Part shown: one piece after another, positions 39,820 through 49,400 of the stretch
Layout: each line of letters starts with the position of its first letter
Numbering within the stretch: position 1 is the first letter of the stretch
Assembly (NCBI GenBank): GCA_036501625.1
Contig: DASXZY010000042.1
Coordinates: 1 to 64,000, forward strand
DNA: 64,000 nucleotides
Direction: 5' to 3'
From: Palsa-1400 sp036501625
Lineage (GTDB): Bacteria > Verrucomicrobiota > Verrucomicrobiia > Limisphaerales > Palsa-1400
Notes under the pieces: generated by a model
Told to the model about the DNA's origin: nothing
Databases searched by the model: none
The model's input: only the letters and a program-made list of their open reading frames with translations
Program-made: the position numbers and the translations under genes

Positions 39820-40296
39820 CTAACCTTTGAAGACAATCATCACCCCGTAATCGCCGAGGACCTGGTGGCTGCCCAGTTCCACATAGCTGTAGGAAATGGC
39901 GGTGATGCTGACGATGTTGAGCTGGCCCACCTTTTCCAAAAAGGTCGAGACGGTTTCGTCAAACCTATCTTTGCCCACTTCCACGCAATCGCTGCGCTTG
40001 AACGTTTTGATGCGCATCGTCTTGTCGCCTTCCTTGGCGACGATGTCCAGCGGACGGGCGGTTTTTTGAATAAGGGCCTGATCGGGCGCGCGCTCATGCA
40101 CGGGCACGCTGAAATGTTTTTCGTCCTTCACAGGCTCCGGCGCGGGCGCGGCCAATACGTGAACGACCGCCGCCGGATCGGGATGGGGAACGCTGATGGA
40201 GCTTCCACAAGACGGACAGTCAATGGTTGATCCCGCGCCGGTGGAATCGACTTCCAACTCCTGGTCGCACACGGGACATTTGAAGCTGATGTCCAT
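39820..40296 (-). CDS. Zinc-ribbon protein of unknown function
   Basis: 158 residues. The N-terminus is a zinc ribbon with two CPxC pairs (FKCPVCDQELEV, IDCPSCGSSISV, residues 6-40), followed by a proline/alanine linker and a C-terminal domain of about 95 residues (KTMRIKTFKRSDC, NIVSITAISYSYVELG, GDYGVMIVFKG). The C-terminal domain has the sequence feel of a small alpha-beta fold of unknown type. Soluble, no signal peptide. It converges on rpiB. Confidence 0.7.
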   Translation of the reverse strand: MDISFKCPVCDQELEVDSTGAGSTIDCPSCGSSISVPHPDPAAVVHVLAAPAPEPVKDEKHFSVPVHERAPDQALIQKTARPLDIVAKEGDKTMRIKTFKRSDCVEVGKDRFDETVSTFLEKVGQLNIVSITAISYSYVELGSHQVLGDYGVMIVFKG

Positions 40297-40365
40297 AGTT
40301 ATCTCACTTTGGTGATTGTTGTCGCGCCAAGTGTGCCCTATTCGGCTGCCCGAAAGCGAGAAAAA

Positions 40366-40767
40366 TCATTCGTAAGTTGGCTCCAATTGTTTCATCCGCG
40401 CATAGACAGGCGAGCCGGGCGCGAGGCGCGCTTTCACTTTCTGGAAAACGAGCCGCGCTTCTCCCGGATCGCTCGCGCCGGCCAGCACGACATAATCCAG
40501 CTCAATCCACGCCCGGCGCGGGTCGTTGATCTCATGGGCGTGGGCCGCCAAAAACCGTTTCATGGCCGGCGCGCCGCGTTGTTCGGCGTCCTGCAACTGC
40601 GCCTCCAGGTTGCGTGGCAGCCCCGATAGTTGATCCCCATAGACTGGCGGCGGCGCGGGCGCGGCTCCAGGCGCAGGTTTTGGCTGGAAGGTTCCGAAGT
40701 ATTGATGAAGCTGCCAGGCGCCCAGCGAGAGACCGACAATAACGACCAAGCCAATCACGTACTTCAT
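40366..40767 (-). CDS. Small membrane-anchored or secreted protein
   Basis: 133 residues: an N-terminal hydrophobic segment (KYVIGLVVIVGLSLGAWQL) that could be an uncleaved anchor, a proline/alanine linker (KPAPGAAPAPPPV), and a soluble helical domain (NLEAQLQDAEQRGAPAMKRFLAAHAHE, ARLVFQKVKARLAPGS). The soluble part suggests a repeat-like helical hairpin, perhaps protein binding. No family recognised. Confidence 0.6.
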   Translation of the reverse strand: MKYVIGLVVIVGLSLGAWQLHQYFGTFQPKPAPGAAPAPPPVYGDQLSGLPRNLEAQLQDAEQRGAPAMKRFLAAHAHEINDPRRAWIELDYVVLAGASDPGEARLVFQKVKARLAPGSPVYARMKQLEPTYE

Positions 40768-40815
40768 AGTCCCTCCAGGGGTTGCGCGGCGGCGAAATCA
40801 TTCATGTGTCAATAA

Positions 40816-41697
40816 TTATTTTAGCGGCTCCGCATCCTGTGCTTGATTGGCCAGGCGCGCAACCAAAATTCTCTCGTGCCCGTTGTCATCCCGGTCGATG
40901 GCCTCGATCTCCCATTTTTCATCCTCGAAAATCCGGCGGGTCGCGGGCGCTCCGTCGCCGTCCAATTCCACCATGACCCGGCCGCCCGGCCGCAAGAGCG
41001 CGCCCGCGCCCGCGGCGATGCGCCGGTAAAAATCCTGCCCGTCGGCGCCGCCGTCCAGCGCGTGGCGAGGCTCGAAATCCCGCACTTCTGGTTCCAGCGT
41101 CTCGATGCGGCCGGCCGGGATGTAGGGCGGGTTAGAAAGGATCAGGTCAAACCGGGCGTCCGCCGCCACCGCGGCAAAGAGGTCGCCCTGGCGAAACTGA
41201 ATGCGGCCAGAGAGTTCATTTGACAGTGCGTTCCGCTCCGCCAATTCCAAGGCCGCTTCGGAAATATCGGTTGCGCATATTTTTGCCTCGGCGGCATGGC
41301 ACGCCACCGCGATGGCCAAACAGCCGCTGCCCGTGCCAAGCTCCAAGACGTCCGCTGGGCCGCCCCGTTTTTTGAGCCATGTCCAGGCCCGCTCCGCCAG
41401 CGATTCCGTTTCCGGGCGCGGGATGAGGACGTGGCTGTTGAGCGGGATTTCAAAGCCGCAGAAACAGGCCGAGGCCGTGATGTATTGGCACGGCTCGCGC
41501 TGGCCGCGGCGCCGCACCATCGCGCGCAGAGCGTCCGTTTCTTCGGCGGTCAGGACGCGCTCAAAATTGATGTAGAGCTTCACACGCGGCATCCGCAACA
41601 TGTGGGCCAGCAACAGTTCCACTTGCAGCCGCGGCGAGCCGACGCCCTTGCGGGTTAGGAACTCGCTGCCGCGCTGAATGGATTCCAGGATTGTCAT
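40816..41697 (-). CDS. prmC: Peptide chain release factor N5-glutamine methyltransferase
   Basis: About 293 residues from ATG 41697 (MTILESIQRGSEFLTRKG); the frame extends to a TTG at 41721, which is less likely. N-terminal helical domain (SPRLQVELLLAHMLRMPR), then SAM-dependent methyltransferase: VLELGTGSGCLAIAVACH (SAM loop), and catalytic LILSNPPYIPAGRIETL, with ALDGGADGQDFYRRI after it. PrmC methylates the GGQ glutamine of RF1 and RF2. The C-terminal end of about 20 residues after ERILVARL is an extra tail. Confidence 0.93.
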   Translation of the reverse strand: MTILESIQRGSEFLTRKGVGSPRLQVELLLAHMLRMPRVKLYINFERVLTAEETDALRAMVRRRGQREPCQYITASACFCGFEIPLNSHVLIPRPETESLAERAWTWLKKRGGPADVLELGTGSGCLAIAVACHAAEAKICATDISEAALELAERNALSNELSGRIQFRQGDLFAAVAADARFDLILSNPPYIPAGRIETLEPEVRDFEPRHALDGGADGQDFYRRIAAGAGALLRPGGRVMVELDGDGAPATRRIFEDEKWEIEAIDRDDNGHERILVARLANQAQDAEPLK

Positions 41698-41802
41698 TTC
41701 AACGCCATGATCATGCCTCAACTAAAAAATTGTGGACAGTTGTTTTCAGCCTCGGTAGAGTCAACGGGAAATTCCCGATTCTGATGCAACCAGAGCATTT
41801 TT

Positions 41803-42465
41803 ATGGAAGTCAAAATTGTTTGCGTCTGCGGCCAAAAATATGGGTTTGACGTCGAGCCGGTTGGCGGCCGCATGCCGGTCAAAGTGGCCTGCCCAGGCTG
41901 CGGCGCGGATGGAACGCCATTAGCCAACAGCTTTCTGGCGCAACAATTTCCGGGACAGGCGCCAGCCGTTCCCGTGGCCACGCTGGCCGGGCCTGCCGCC
42001 GCCCCGGCCCCGAGACCCGTGGTGAGAATCATCCAGCCGCAGGCCGCCATCGCACCGCCCATCAAGGCAGAGCCGGAGGCCATCGCGCCGATGATTGGAT
42101 CCGGAGCGCCGGTCGGAATCAAAGCGCCGGCCCGAAAAGAGAAGCAGCAGTCCGGGCAATATAGTTTGGGACTGGGAATTTTGGGCGCATTTCTGGGAGC
42201 GGGCTTGGGAGCGGGGTTTATGGTGGGGTTCGCTATGTTCGCGAATTTCCGGTTTCCATTCATGGGCACCTGCATTGGGGCGCTGACGGGCCTGGGGGCG
42301 CGATTGCTGGCCCGGGGAACGGATTCGACTCTGGGCGGCATCGCGGCGGCCATCGCACTGGTCGCGACCGGAGGCTCACTTTTTCTGATGTACGGCGGCT
42401 TGGCAATAGGGTACCTCATAACAATGGCGGTCAGCGTCTATTTCGCGTGGAAAGTCGCGGGTTGA
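41803..42465 (+). CDS. Zinc-ribbon membrane protein of unknown function
   Basis: 220 residues: an N-terminal ribbon-like motif (VCVCGQKYGFD, VACPGCGADG, residues 6-38), a long alanine/proline linker (about 45-120), then about four glycine-rich membrane segments (LGLGILGAFLGAGLGAGFMVG, CIGALTGLGARLLA, IAAAIALVATGGSLFLMYGG, LITMAVSVYFAW). I know this layout from uncharacterised planctomycete and verrucomicrobial proteins; no function is known. It is divergent from prmC. Confidence 0.7.
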   Translation: MEVKIVCVCGQKYGFDVEPVGGRMPVKVACPGCGADGTPLANSFLAQQFPGQAPAVPVATLAGPAAAPAPRPVVRIIQPQAAIAPPIKAEPEAIAPMIGSGAPVGIKAPARKEKQQSGQYSLGLGILGAFLGAGLGAGFMVGFAMFANFRFPFMGTCIGALTGLGARLLARGTDSTLGGIAAAIALVATGGSLFLMYGGLAIGYLITMAVSVYFAWKVAG

Positions 42466-42520
42466 CGTAAAGCCGCCGGCTCCTTTTTCTCTGTGGCCAT
42501 TTTCCAGTGTCGGGATTAGC

Positions 42521-43258
42521 GTGCATCCGATGGAATCATTACTGTCCGCCAAATCCATTCCGCCTTCCGAGAGGCTCATTGTCGCGCTCGACGTCGCCAA
42601 CGGCGATTTGGCCAGAAAGCTGGTCAATGAATTGGGCGATTCGGTTTCTTTTTACAAGGTCGGGCTTGAAATGCTGATGTCCGGCGACTTTTTCGATCTC
42701 GTCCAATGGCTTCGGGAGCGCGGCAAGCACGTCTTCGCCGACATTAAGTTTTTCGATGTGCCGGAAACGGTCAAGAAGGCGATGTCCCAGGTCAAGCGAC
42801 TGGGAGTCACCTTCGTTACCGCGCACGGCAACGACGACATCCTTCGGGCGGCGGTGGAGGTCAAGGGGGACGCCAAAATCCTGGCGGTGACGGTATTGAC
42901 GAGCCTGGACAAGAACGATTTGGCGGACCTTGGCTTTGCGTGCGATGTCGAGGCGCTGGTGCTGTCCCGCGCCCGGCGCGCTTTTGCCCTGGGATGCGAT
43001 GGCGTCATTTCGTCCGGGCTGGAAGCGTCGAAATTGCGCACGACGCTCGGCGGCGAGCTTCTCATTGTGACTCCGGGCATCCGCGCCTTCTCGAACCTGG
43101 CCGTGCGCGACGACCAAAAGCGAACGGTCACGGCGGAGGAGGCCTTTATCGGCGGCGCCGACTACATCGTGGTGGGCCGTCCCATCACCAAGAGCGACCA
43201 GCCCAAGGCGCAGGCGGAACAGATGCAGGAAACGATCCGGCGGCTGTTCAGGCCCTAA
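42521..43258 (+). CDS. pyrF: Orotidine 5'-phosphate decarboxylase
   Basis: 245 residues from GTG 42521, or 242 from ATG 42530. TIM-barrel enzyme of UMP synthesis: LIVALDVANGD, YKVGLEMLMSG, the catalytic KHVFADIKFFDVPETV (Asp-x-Lys-x-x-Asp), VTAHGND, ILAVTVLTSLDKNDL, VTPGIRAF and the phosphate-binding GADYIVVGRPITKSDQP. Complete and normal length. Standalone here; other pyr genes are not in the window. Confidence 0.94.
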   Translation: MHPMESLLSAKSIPPSERLIVALDVANGDLARKLVNELGDSVSFYKVGLEMLMSGDFFDLVQWLRERGKHVFADIKFFDVPETVKKAMSQVKRLGVTFVTAHGNDDILRAAVEVKGDAKILAVTVLTSLDKNDLADLGFACDVEALVLSRARRAFALGCDGVISSGLEASKLRTTLGGELLIVTPGIRAFSNLAVRDDQKRTVTAEEAFIGGADYIVVGRPITKSDQPKAQAEQMQETIRRLFRP

Positions 43259-43321
43259 AGGCTTTTCGGGCATTTTGCCAAACTTTGCATTGTTGGCATT
43301 TTTCATGCTAGTAAGTTGGGC

Positions 43322-43474
43322 ATGAGCAAAAACACATTATCCCTTGTTGCGCTTATAGTGGTAGGGTTGAGCTGCGTTTGCTGGATCGTCTCGAGGGTGC
43401 GGGCATCTATAAGAAACCCCGCGCCATTGGGTTACCAAGACGAAGAAGGTTTTCATTTTGGCGCGCCGAAATGA
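43322..43474 (+). CDS. Possible 50-residue single-pass membrane protein
   Basis: An ATG at 43322 opens a 50-codon frame: SKNTLSLVALIVVGLSCVCW forms one membrane segment, followed by a basic stretch (SRVRASIRNP) and a short acidic tail (YQDEEGF). The composition is protein-like and the stop is clean (TGA), but there is no homologue I recognise and only a weak ribosome-binding sequence (AAGTTGGG). It follows pyrF by 63 bases. Confidence 0.35.
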   Translation: MSKNTLSLVALIVVGLSCVCWIVSRVRASIRNPAPLGYQDEEGFHFGAPK

Positions 43475-43971
43475 CCGGGTTTAGGCGTAATTAGGCGCAT
43501 ATAAGCGAATTTGCCGGGTTTTAACATAGCCTCAAAACAGGACAGTGTATGTCTCGGAGTGAGACACGTCTTGTTTGGCATAGGCATTTAGAACGATTCT
43601 TTTCCAAACGCGTTTTCCACAACGCCGTTTCCCACAAAAAGCCCGCCATCAATAATCCGCCTTGCGGGCCAGAAATCGTTGCGCGGGGCAGTTCGGACGG
43701 CCAGCCAAACCAAGCGCGTTTGGAGTTTATGTTCCAAAAATAACGCAATCTACCTTGTTTTTGTATGTTCTGCCTATTTCAGGCTTGTGCCGCCATCATG
43801 GGAGGCGCTCTTTGCGCGTTTAGACAATATGTTGTCATGGCTGCACTGTAGCACACTATTACGTTTTTTATATATAAAATGAATCATTTCATTTTAGATG
43901 ATTATATTTATTGAATTATCTAATCATAATTTCTTGTTTCCTTTTTCGACCGTGCGAGTTAAAAAGGGCGG
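43475..43971. other. AT-rich intergenic region, no gene seen
   Basis: About 500 bases. The first half is moderately GC-rich, with a short hairpin GTCTC-GGAGT-GAGAC at about 43553-43567. The last 110 bases are very AT-rich (runs such as TTTTTTATATATAAAATG, 43864-43935) and probably carry the promoter of the cytochrome/LRR gene. No convincing coding frame. Confidence 0.5.
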
Positions 43972-44922
43972 GTGAAAATTCTCGTTTTATCCCTGGCTTT
44001 TTTCGTTTGCGAGGCGGGCCCGGCCGCAGCCGCCGCTGATGTCGATTTCACCTCCCAGATCGCGCCCATCCTTGAGAAATCCTGCATTTCCTGCCACGGC
44101 CCCACCAAGCGCAAGGGCGGTTTGCGCCTTGATTCCAAAGCCCTTGCGATCAAGGGCGGCGACGATGGTGTTGTCCTGGCGCCGGGCGATGCGGCCAAAA
44201 GCGATCTTTACCGGCGCATCATTTTGGCGGCGGGGGCAGATGATGTGATGCCGAACAAGGGCGAGACGCTCTCCAAAGCCCAGACTGATTTGATCCGTGA
44301 TTGGATCAACCAAGGCGTTCACTGGCCAGAAACGGCGCTGGCCGCCTCGGCTGCTGAAGCGCCCGCGCCGCCGCGCGAATCGGATGTCCCGGCGGCCGAT
44401 TTCAAGCCGGGCGCGGCGGAGTTGAAGGCAACCGCGAGCCTGCAGGGCATGGGCATTGAGTTGTGGCCCGTCGCGGCCGGGTCGCACTGGCACGAGGCCA
44501 ATCTGCGCGGGCAAAGCGGGAGCGATGTCGATGCCGCGCTGGCCCAGCTCAAATCCGCCGCCAGCCTGATTATGTTGAATCTGGCCGGGACAAAATTCTC
44601 CGCGGCCGGCCTGGCCAATGTGAAGGCGCTGACCAACCTGGCGCAATTGCATTTGGAGCGCACGCAGGTGCAGGACGGCGACCTCGCCAGCGTCAGCGGG
44701 TTGAGCCGGCTGTCGTATCTCAATCTTTACGACACGCCAATCACCGACGCCGGCCTGGAGCATTTGAAAGGCTTGACCCATCTCCGCAACCTGCACCTTT
44801 GGCAGACGAAGGTGACCGACGCCGGAGCGGCGGCGCTGCAAAAATCCCTGCCGCATTGCGACATTGACAGAGGCTGGATCGCCCCGGCGGAGGAAACTAA
44901 AAAGACGGAGGCTAAGAAATAG
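43972..44922 (+). CDS. Secreted c-type cytochrome (PSCyt1) with leucine-rich repeats
   Basis: 316 residues from GTG 43972. Signal peptide (ILVLSLAFFVCEAGPAAA), then a Planctomycete-cytochrome-C domain: ILEKSCISCHGPTKRKGGLRLDS holds the haem CxxCH (about residue 37), followed by LYRRIILAAGADDVMPNKGE and LIRDWINQGVHWP. After a linker, residues about 170-300 carry short leucine-rich repeats (LIMLNLAGTKFSAAGLANVKAL, LAQLHLERTQVQDGDLA, LSYLNLYDTPITDAGLEHL). These proteins occur widely in the PVC group; the haem may serve electron transfer or be structural. It is followed by a bidirectional terminator. Confidence 0.86.
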   Translation: MKILVLSLAFFVCEAGPAAAAADVDFTSQIAPILEKSCISCHGPTKRKGGLRLDSKALAIKGGDDGVVLAPGDAAKSDLYRRIILAAGADDVMPNKGETLSKAQTDLIRDWINQGVHWPETALAASAAEAPAPPRESDVPAADFKPGAAELKATASLQGMGIELWPVAAGSHWHEANLRGQSGSDVDAALAQLKSAASLIMLNLAGTKFSAAGLANVKALTNLAQLHLERTQVQDGDLASVSGLSRLSYLNLYDTPITDAGLEHLKGLTHLRNLHLWQTKVTDAGAAALQKSLPHCDIDRGWIAPAEETKKTEAKK

Positions 44923-44942
44923 GGAGCGGAGCTTTTTTACCT

Positions 44943-44977
44943 TAATCTTAATCCTTCCCCGAAAGAGATTAAGATTA
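44943..44977. terminator. Inverted repeat between convergent genes
   Basis: Perfect 11-bp arms TAATCTTAATC (44943-44953) and GATTAAGATTA (44967-44977) around a 13-base loop, in the 80-base gap between the convergent cytochrome/LRR and DUF1501 genes. There is no long U-run, so termination is inferred from position. A related inverted repeat lies at 55065-55131. Confidence 0.6.
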
Positions 44978-45002
44978 CGATTAAGCCAAAACCAAAATGG
45001 CG

Positions 45003-46487
45003 TTACGCCAGAATATCCGTCACCACTTTGGCGGGTTCCTGGCCGGTTAGGCGCTGGCCGAGGCCTTGGTACATGAAAGTGAACTTTTCGTTGTCGATGC
45101 CCAGTTGGTGCAGAATCGTGGCGTGCAACTCGTGGATGTGGACGGGGTTTTCGATAATGTTGTAGGACATTTCATCCGTCTTGCCGTAAACGAAACCGGG
45201 CTTGATGCCGGCGCCGGCCATCCAGAGCGAAAAACAGCGGGGATGATGGTCGCGCCCGTAATCGTTTTCTTCCAGCTTGCCCTGGCAATAAATGGTGCGG
45301 CCGAATTCGCCGCCCCAGATGACCAGCGTATCCTCCAACATGCCGCGCTGCTTGAGGTCCTGGATGAGGCCGTAGCCGCCCTGGTCCACGTCTTTGCATT
45401 GGGATGCGAGGTCGCGCGGGAGACTGCCGTGCTGGTCCCAGCCGCGATGAAAAATCTGCACGAAACGAACGCCGCGCTCGGCCAGCCGGCGGGCCATCAA
45501 GGCGGAATTGGCGAACGTGCCGCGCACGCGGGCGTCTTCGCCATATAATTTGTAGGTCGCTTCGGATTCTCCGGAAAGATCGGTCAATTCCGGGATGCTC
45601 GACTGCATGCGGAAGGCCATCTCGAATTGCTGGGTTCGCGTCTGGATTTCCGGGTCGCCCAAGGCGGTGTAGGAGCGTTCATTGAGCACGCTGATGCCGT
45701 CCATCATTTCATGGCGCATCTCGCGCGAAATGCCCGGCGCGTCTTTCAAGTACAAAACCGGGTCGCCTTTGGCGCGCAACGCGACGCCCGCGAATTTGCC
45801 GGGCAGGAATCCCGATCCCCACAAACGCGATGTGATGGCCTGCACGTTTGAATAGGGGCTGGAATGGCTGGCGTGCAGGACGACGAAGGTGGGCAATTCA
45901 TGATTGAGCGAGCCGAGGCCGTAGGCGAGCCATGAACCGATGGAAGCCTTGCCGTTAATCATCGAGCCGGTATAAACCAATTGATTGGCCGGTTCGTGGT
46001 TGATGGCGTCGGTGTGCATCGAATGGATGAAGCAAAGGTCGCCCGCCATTTTAGCCGTCCACGGCAGAAGCTCGCTGACCCACGCGCCGCTGGGGCCGTG
46101 CTGGCTGAATTTGAAAACCGACGGCGCGAGCGGAAAGGTTTGCTGGCCGGAGGTCATGCCGGTGAGCCGTTCGCCCTGCTGCTTGAGCCAGCCTTTAAGG
46201 TCTTCCTTGAAACGCGGGCGCAGGCCGGGCTTATGATCAAAAAGGTCCAATTGCGAAGGCGCGCCGATGAGCGAAATATAAATGGCGCGCTTGGCTTTCG
46301 GTGCGATGCGCCAGAGCTGCTCCGATGCGGCCGCGGTGTCGCTGGCGGAGCCGAAAACGCGCGGGCCGAGCAGTGATGACAAGGCGGCTACGCCCAAACC
46401 GGTCGCGCCCTTCCGGAAAAATTGGCGGCGGGTCAGCGAAGCGTTGACATTATTCAGGAGGGGCGTCCATTGCGGATTAACATTCAT
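45003..46487 (-). CDS. DUF1501 domain protein, Tat-exported
   Basis: 494 residues. Twin-arginine signal at about 19-45 (SLTRRQFFRKGATGLGVAALSSLLG). The body matches DUF1501, an alkaline-phosphatase-superfamily-like fold of unknown reaction: YISLIGAPSQLDLFDHKPGLR, FIHSMHTDAINHEPANQL, GSWLAYGLGSLNHELPTFVVL, IFHRGWDQHGSLP, VIWGGEFGRTIY and DYGRDHHPRCFSLWMAGAGIKPG. It begins ten bases after the DUF1553 gene and is paired with it throughout the PVC group, so both probably serve one extracellular or periplasmic pathway, likely polysaccharide related. Confidence 0.9.
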   Translation of the reverse strand: MNVNPQWTPLLNNVNASLTRRQFFRKGATGLGVAALSSLLGPRVFGSASDTAAASEQLWRIAPKAKRAIYISLIGAPSQLDLFDHKPGLRPRFKEDLKGWLKQQGERLTGMTSGQQTFPLAPSVFKFSQHGPSGAWVSELLPWTAKMAGDLCFIHSMHTDAINHEPANQLVYTGSMINGKASIGSWLAYGLGSLNHELPTFVVLHASHSSPYSNVQAITSRLWGSGFLPGKFAGVALRAKGDPVLYLKDAPGISREMRHEMMDGISVLNERSYTALGDPEIQTRTQQFEMAFRMQSSIPELTDLSGESEATYKLYGEDARVRGTFANSALMARRLAERGVRFVQIFHRGWDQHGSLPRDLASQCKDVDQGGYGLIQDLKQRGMLEDTLVIWGGEFGRTIYCQGKLEENDYGRDHHPRCFSLWMAGAGIKPGFVYGKTDEMSYNIIENPVHIHELHATILHQLGIDNEKFTFMYQGLGQRLTGQEPAKVVTDILA

Positions 46488-46497
46488 TGGCAGGGCC

Positions 46498-49400
46498 TCA
46501 TTTCGTAAGGGATTCGTCCAGATTGAGAACTTCGCTGGCCATCAGCGTCCAAGTGGCGAGTTCGGCTGGCGGGACTTTTTTATCAAACGCGGAATCTCCG
46601 ACCGCCAGCAAAGCCTCGGCGTCCTTCGGGTTTTCCTGATATTTTTTTAGAAAATCCCCTTCCATCTTGCGCATGAGCGAGCGGTCGCTGGGAGCCAGCG
46701 TTCTCGACAGGAGCAATTCGGTGATGTTGTCCAGGCGCCCATCGAAACTGGGAGAAGCAAGGATCGCGAGGTTGGCGATGTGGCGCGAAGCCTCGACATA
46801 TTGCGTATCATTGAGCGTCACCAGGGCCTGCAAAGGCGTGTCGGTGCGGTCGCGTCGCGTGCAGAAAGTTTCGCGGGTGGGGGCGTTGAGGATTTCCATG
46901 TTGGGCGGCGGCGCGGTGCGCTTCCAATAGGTGTAGAGGGAGCGGCGGTAGAGATCGGCGCCCGTGCCCTGCTTGTAAAATCGAGTGTCAGACTCCTTCA
47001 TCGCCACGGCTTCCCAAACGCCTTCAGGCTGATACGGCTTGACCGACGGCCCGCCAATTGTTCGCACGAGCAGGCCGGAGGCGGCCAGAGCCTGGTCGCG
47101 GATTTCTTCGGCATCCAGGCGCAGGCGCGGGCCGCGCGCGAGCCATTTGTTCAGGGGGTCTTTCTCCATTTTTTCCCGCGGCGCGACTTCGGATTGCCGA
47201 TAGGTCGCGCTCATGACGATCGTCTTGACAATGTGGCGGAAATTCCAGCCTGAATCCATGAACTCCACCGCGAGCCAATCCAACAGTTCCTGGTCGGTCG
47301 GTCGCGCTCCCATGACGCCGAAATCCTCGGTTGTTTCGACAATGCCCGTGCCGAACAACTGGGACCACAGGCGATTGACAGTCACGCGCGCAACGAGCGG
47401 GTTCTGGCGCGAGATAATCCAGCGCGCGAGGCCGAGGCGGTTGTGGGGTTCATCGGCGGTCATTGGCGGAAGTGAGGCGGGGGTGGTGGCGATGACTTTG
47501 TCGCCTTTGGTGGTGTAATTTCCGCGCAGCAGGACGTAGGCGAACGGCTCCTCGTCTTTTTTCTCCTGCATGATGAGCGTGGTGCCGCCGCGTTTGCGGA
47601 TTGGTTCCGTCTCCTCTTCCAGCTTGGCCAATTGCGCGGCCAGCTTTTGCCGCGGACGGTCATAACCGGCCAGATAAACGTCCTTGATTTCGGCGGCCTT
47701 GACCATGGCCGGGCCGCGCGCCAACCCGCCCAACGCCAGGCGCGCGACTTGATCCGGCTTCAAAGCCTGGCTGTAAAAGCGAACGTCTTGGAGGAACACG
47801 CGCCCGCCGGAAAGAACATCGGCCGCGCCGTCTTTGCCCGTGCGGCCACCCAGGCGGAGGGGGACATCGGCGACGATGTTGGAACCGAGGCTGTTATTGT
47901 TGACTCCCACGACCGCTTCCAATCCATCCACGTAAAGCGTGATCGCGCTGGCGCCTTCGCGTTTGCCGTCGAAGACCGCCATGACGTGATGCCAGCGGCC
48001 GGGTTTGAGCGCGTCGTTGGCCGTGATTTTGAGGGCGCGGTCTGGAAATTGATCGATGATATGAATGGTGGGCCTGCCTTCGCTCAGGAACAGGTCCCAG
48101 CCGCGGTAACCGTTGGCGCTGTCCATGCGCGAGATGACCGAGCCGTTCGGTTTTTTTTCCATCCAGATAAATGCGCCGTAACTGGCCTGGCCGTAACGCG
48201 GGACGACTGGCGTTGCTTGCGCAACGATGTCGCCGCCCAGGGCCAGCGCCGCAGGACCGAAGGGGCCGGCTTTCCTATCACCCTTGCCTGGCCACTCGAT
48301 TTTCTTTCCCATGTCCATTCCGGCGCATGCCCCGTTGCTTTCCGTCAGCGGCAGTTCAAGAACTGGATTGAGGCCGATGGACGCGACCGCGGGCCTGGCC
48401 TTTTCGTTGGCCATCCACTTCTTGAACGCGGGTTCAGCTTCCTTCTGCCGGGCGGCGATCGCGCCTTTTGTTTGGGCGATGTCCTTCTCGTATTTGGCCC
48501 ATTGCGCGGCGTCCTGCCGGGAGGGCACGAAGAGGGTGGGAAGATTGTTGCCGTTGGGGCCGTCCAAAATGGAACTGGTATTGTTGCGGAAGAAGGCGGT
48601 CAGTGAATAATAATCCTTTTGCGTGATCGGATCGAACTTATGGTCATGGCAGGTCGCGCAACCGGCGGTCAGGCCCAGCCAGACGGCGGTCGTGGTATCG
48701 GCGCGGTCCTTGGCGTAAACGGCGGCGTATTCTTCGGGAATGGCCCCGCCCTCGCTGGTCGTTTCCAACATGCGGTTGTAACCGGAAGCGACCTTCTGCG
48801 CCTCGGTCGCGCTGGGCAGCATGTCGCCGGCGATCTGCTCGATGGTAAATTGATCGAAGGGCATGTTGGAGCGGTAAGCATCGATCACCCAATCGCGATA
48901 AGGCCAGACGCTGCGCGCGTAATCGAGATGGATTCCCTGAGTGTCGGCGTAGCGGACGGCGTCGAGCCACAGGCGCGTGAACTGCTCGGCGCTGGCGTCG
49001 CTGGCCAGCATGCGGTCCACCGCTTTTTCGTAAGTCCGGCCGGAGCCGGAGCGGGCGAACTCCTCCACGTCCTTCGGATTGGGCGGCAAGCCGGTCAAAT
49101 CAAAACTCAGCCGGCGATAAAGGCGCGCCCGATTTTCCTCCGGATTGGGAGCGAGGCCGTGCTCGGCCATTTTTTTGGCGGTGAAGTTGTCAATTGGATT
49201 GCGCGCCCACTTGGCGCCGTCGGCTGGCACGGGGGACTTGGCGGGCGGAATGAGGGACCAATGCTTTTCGTATTTCGCGCCTTGCGAAATCCATTCGCGG
49301 AGCAAAGCGATTTGGCTGGAATTCAGAGGATTGGCCTCTGAAACAGGGGGCATCACGTCATCATCAGTCGCGCTGACGCGCCGCACCAATTCCGAGGCGG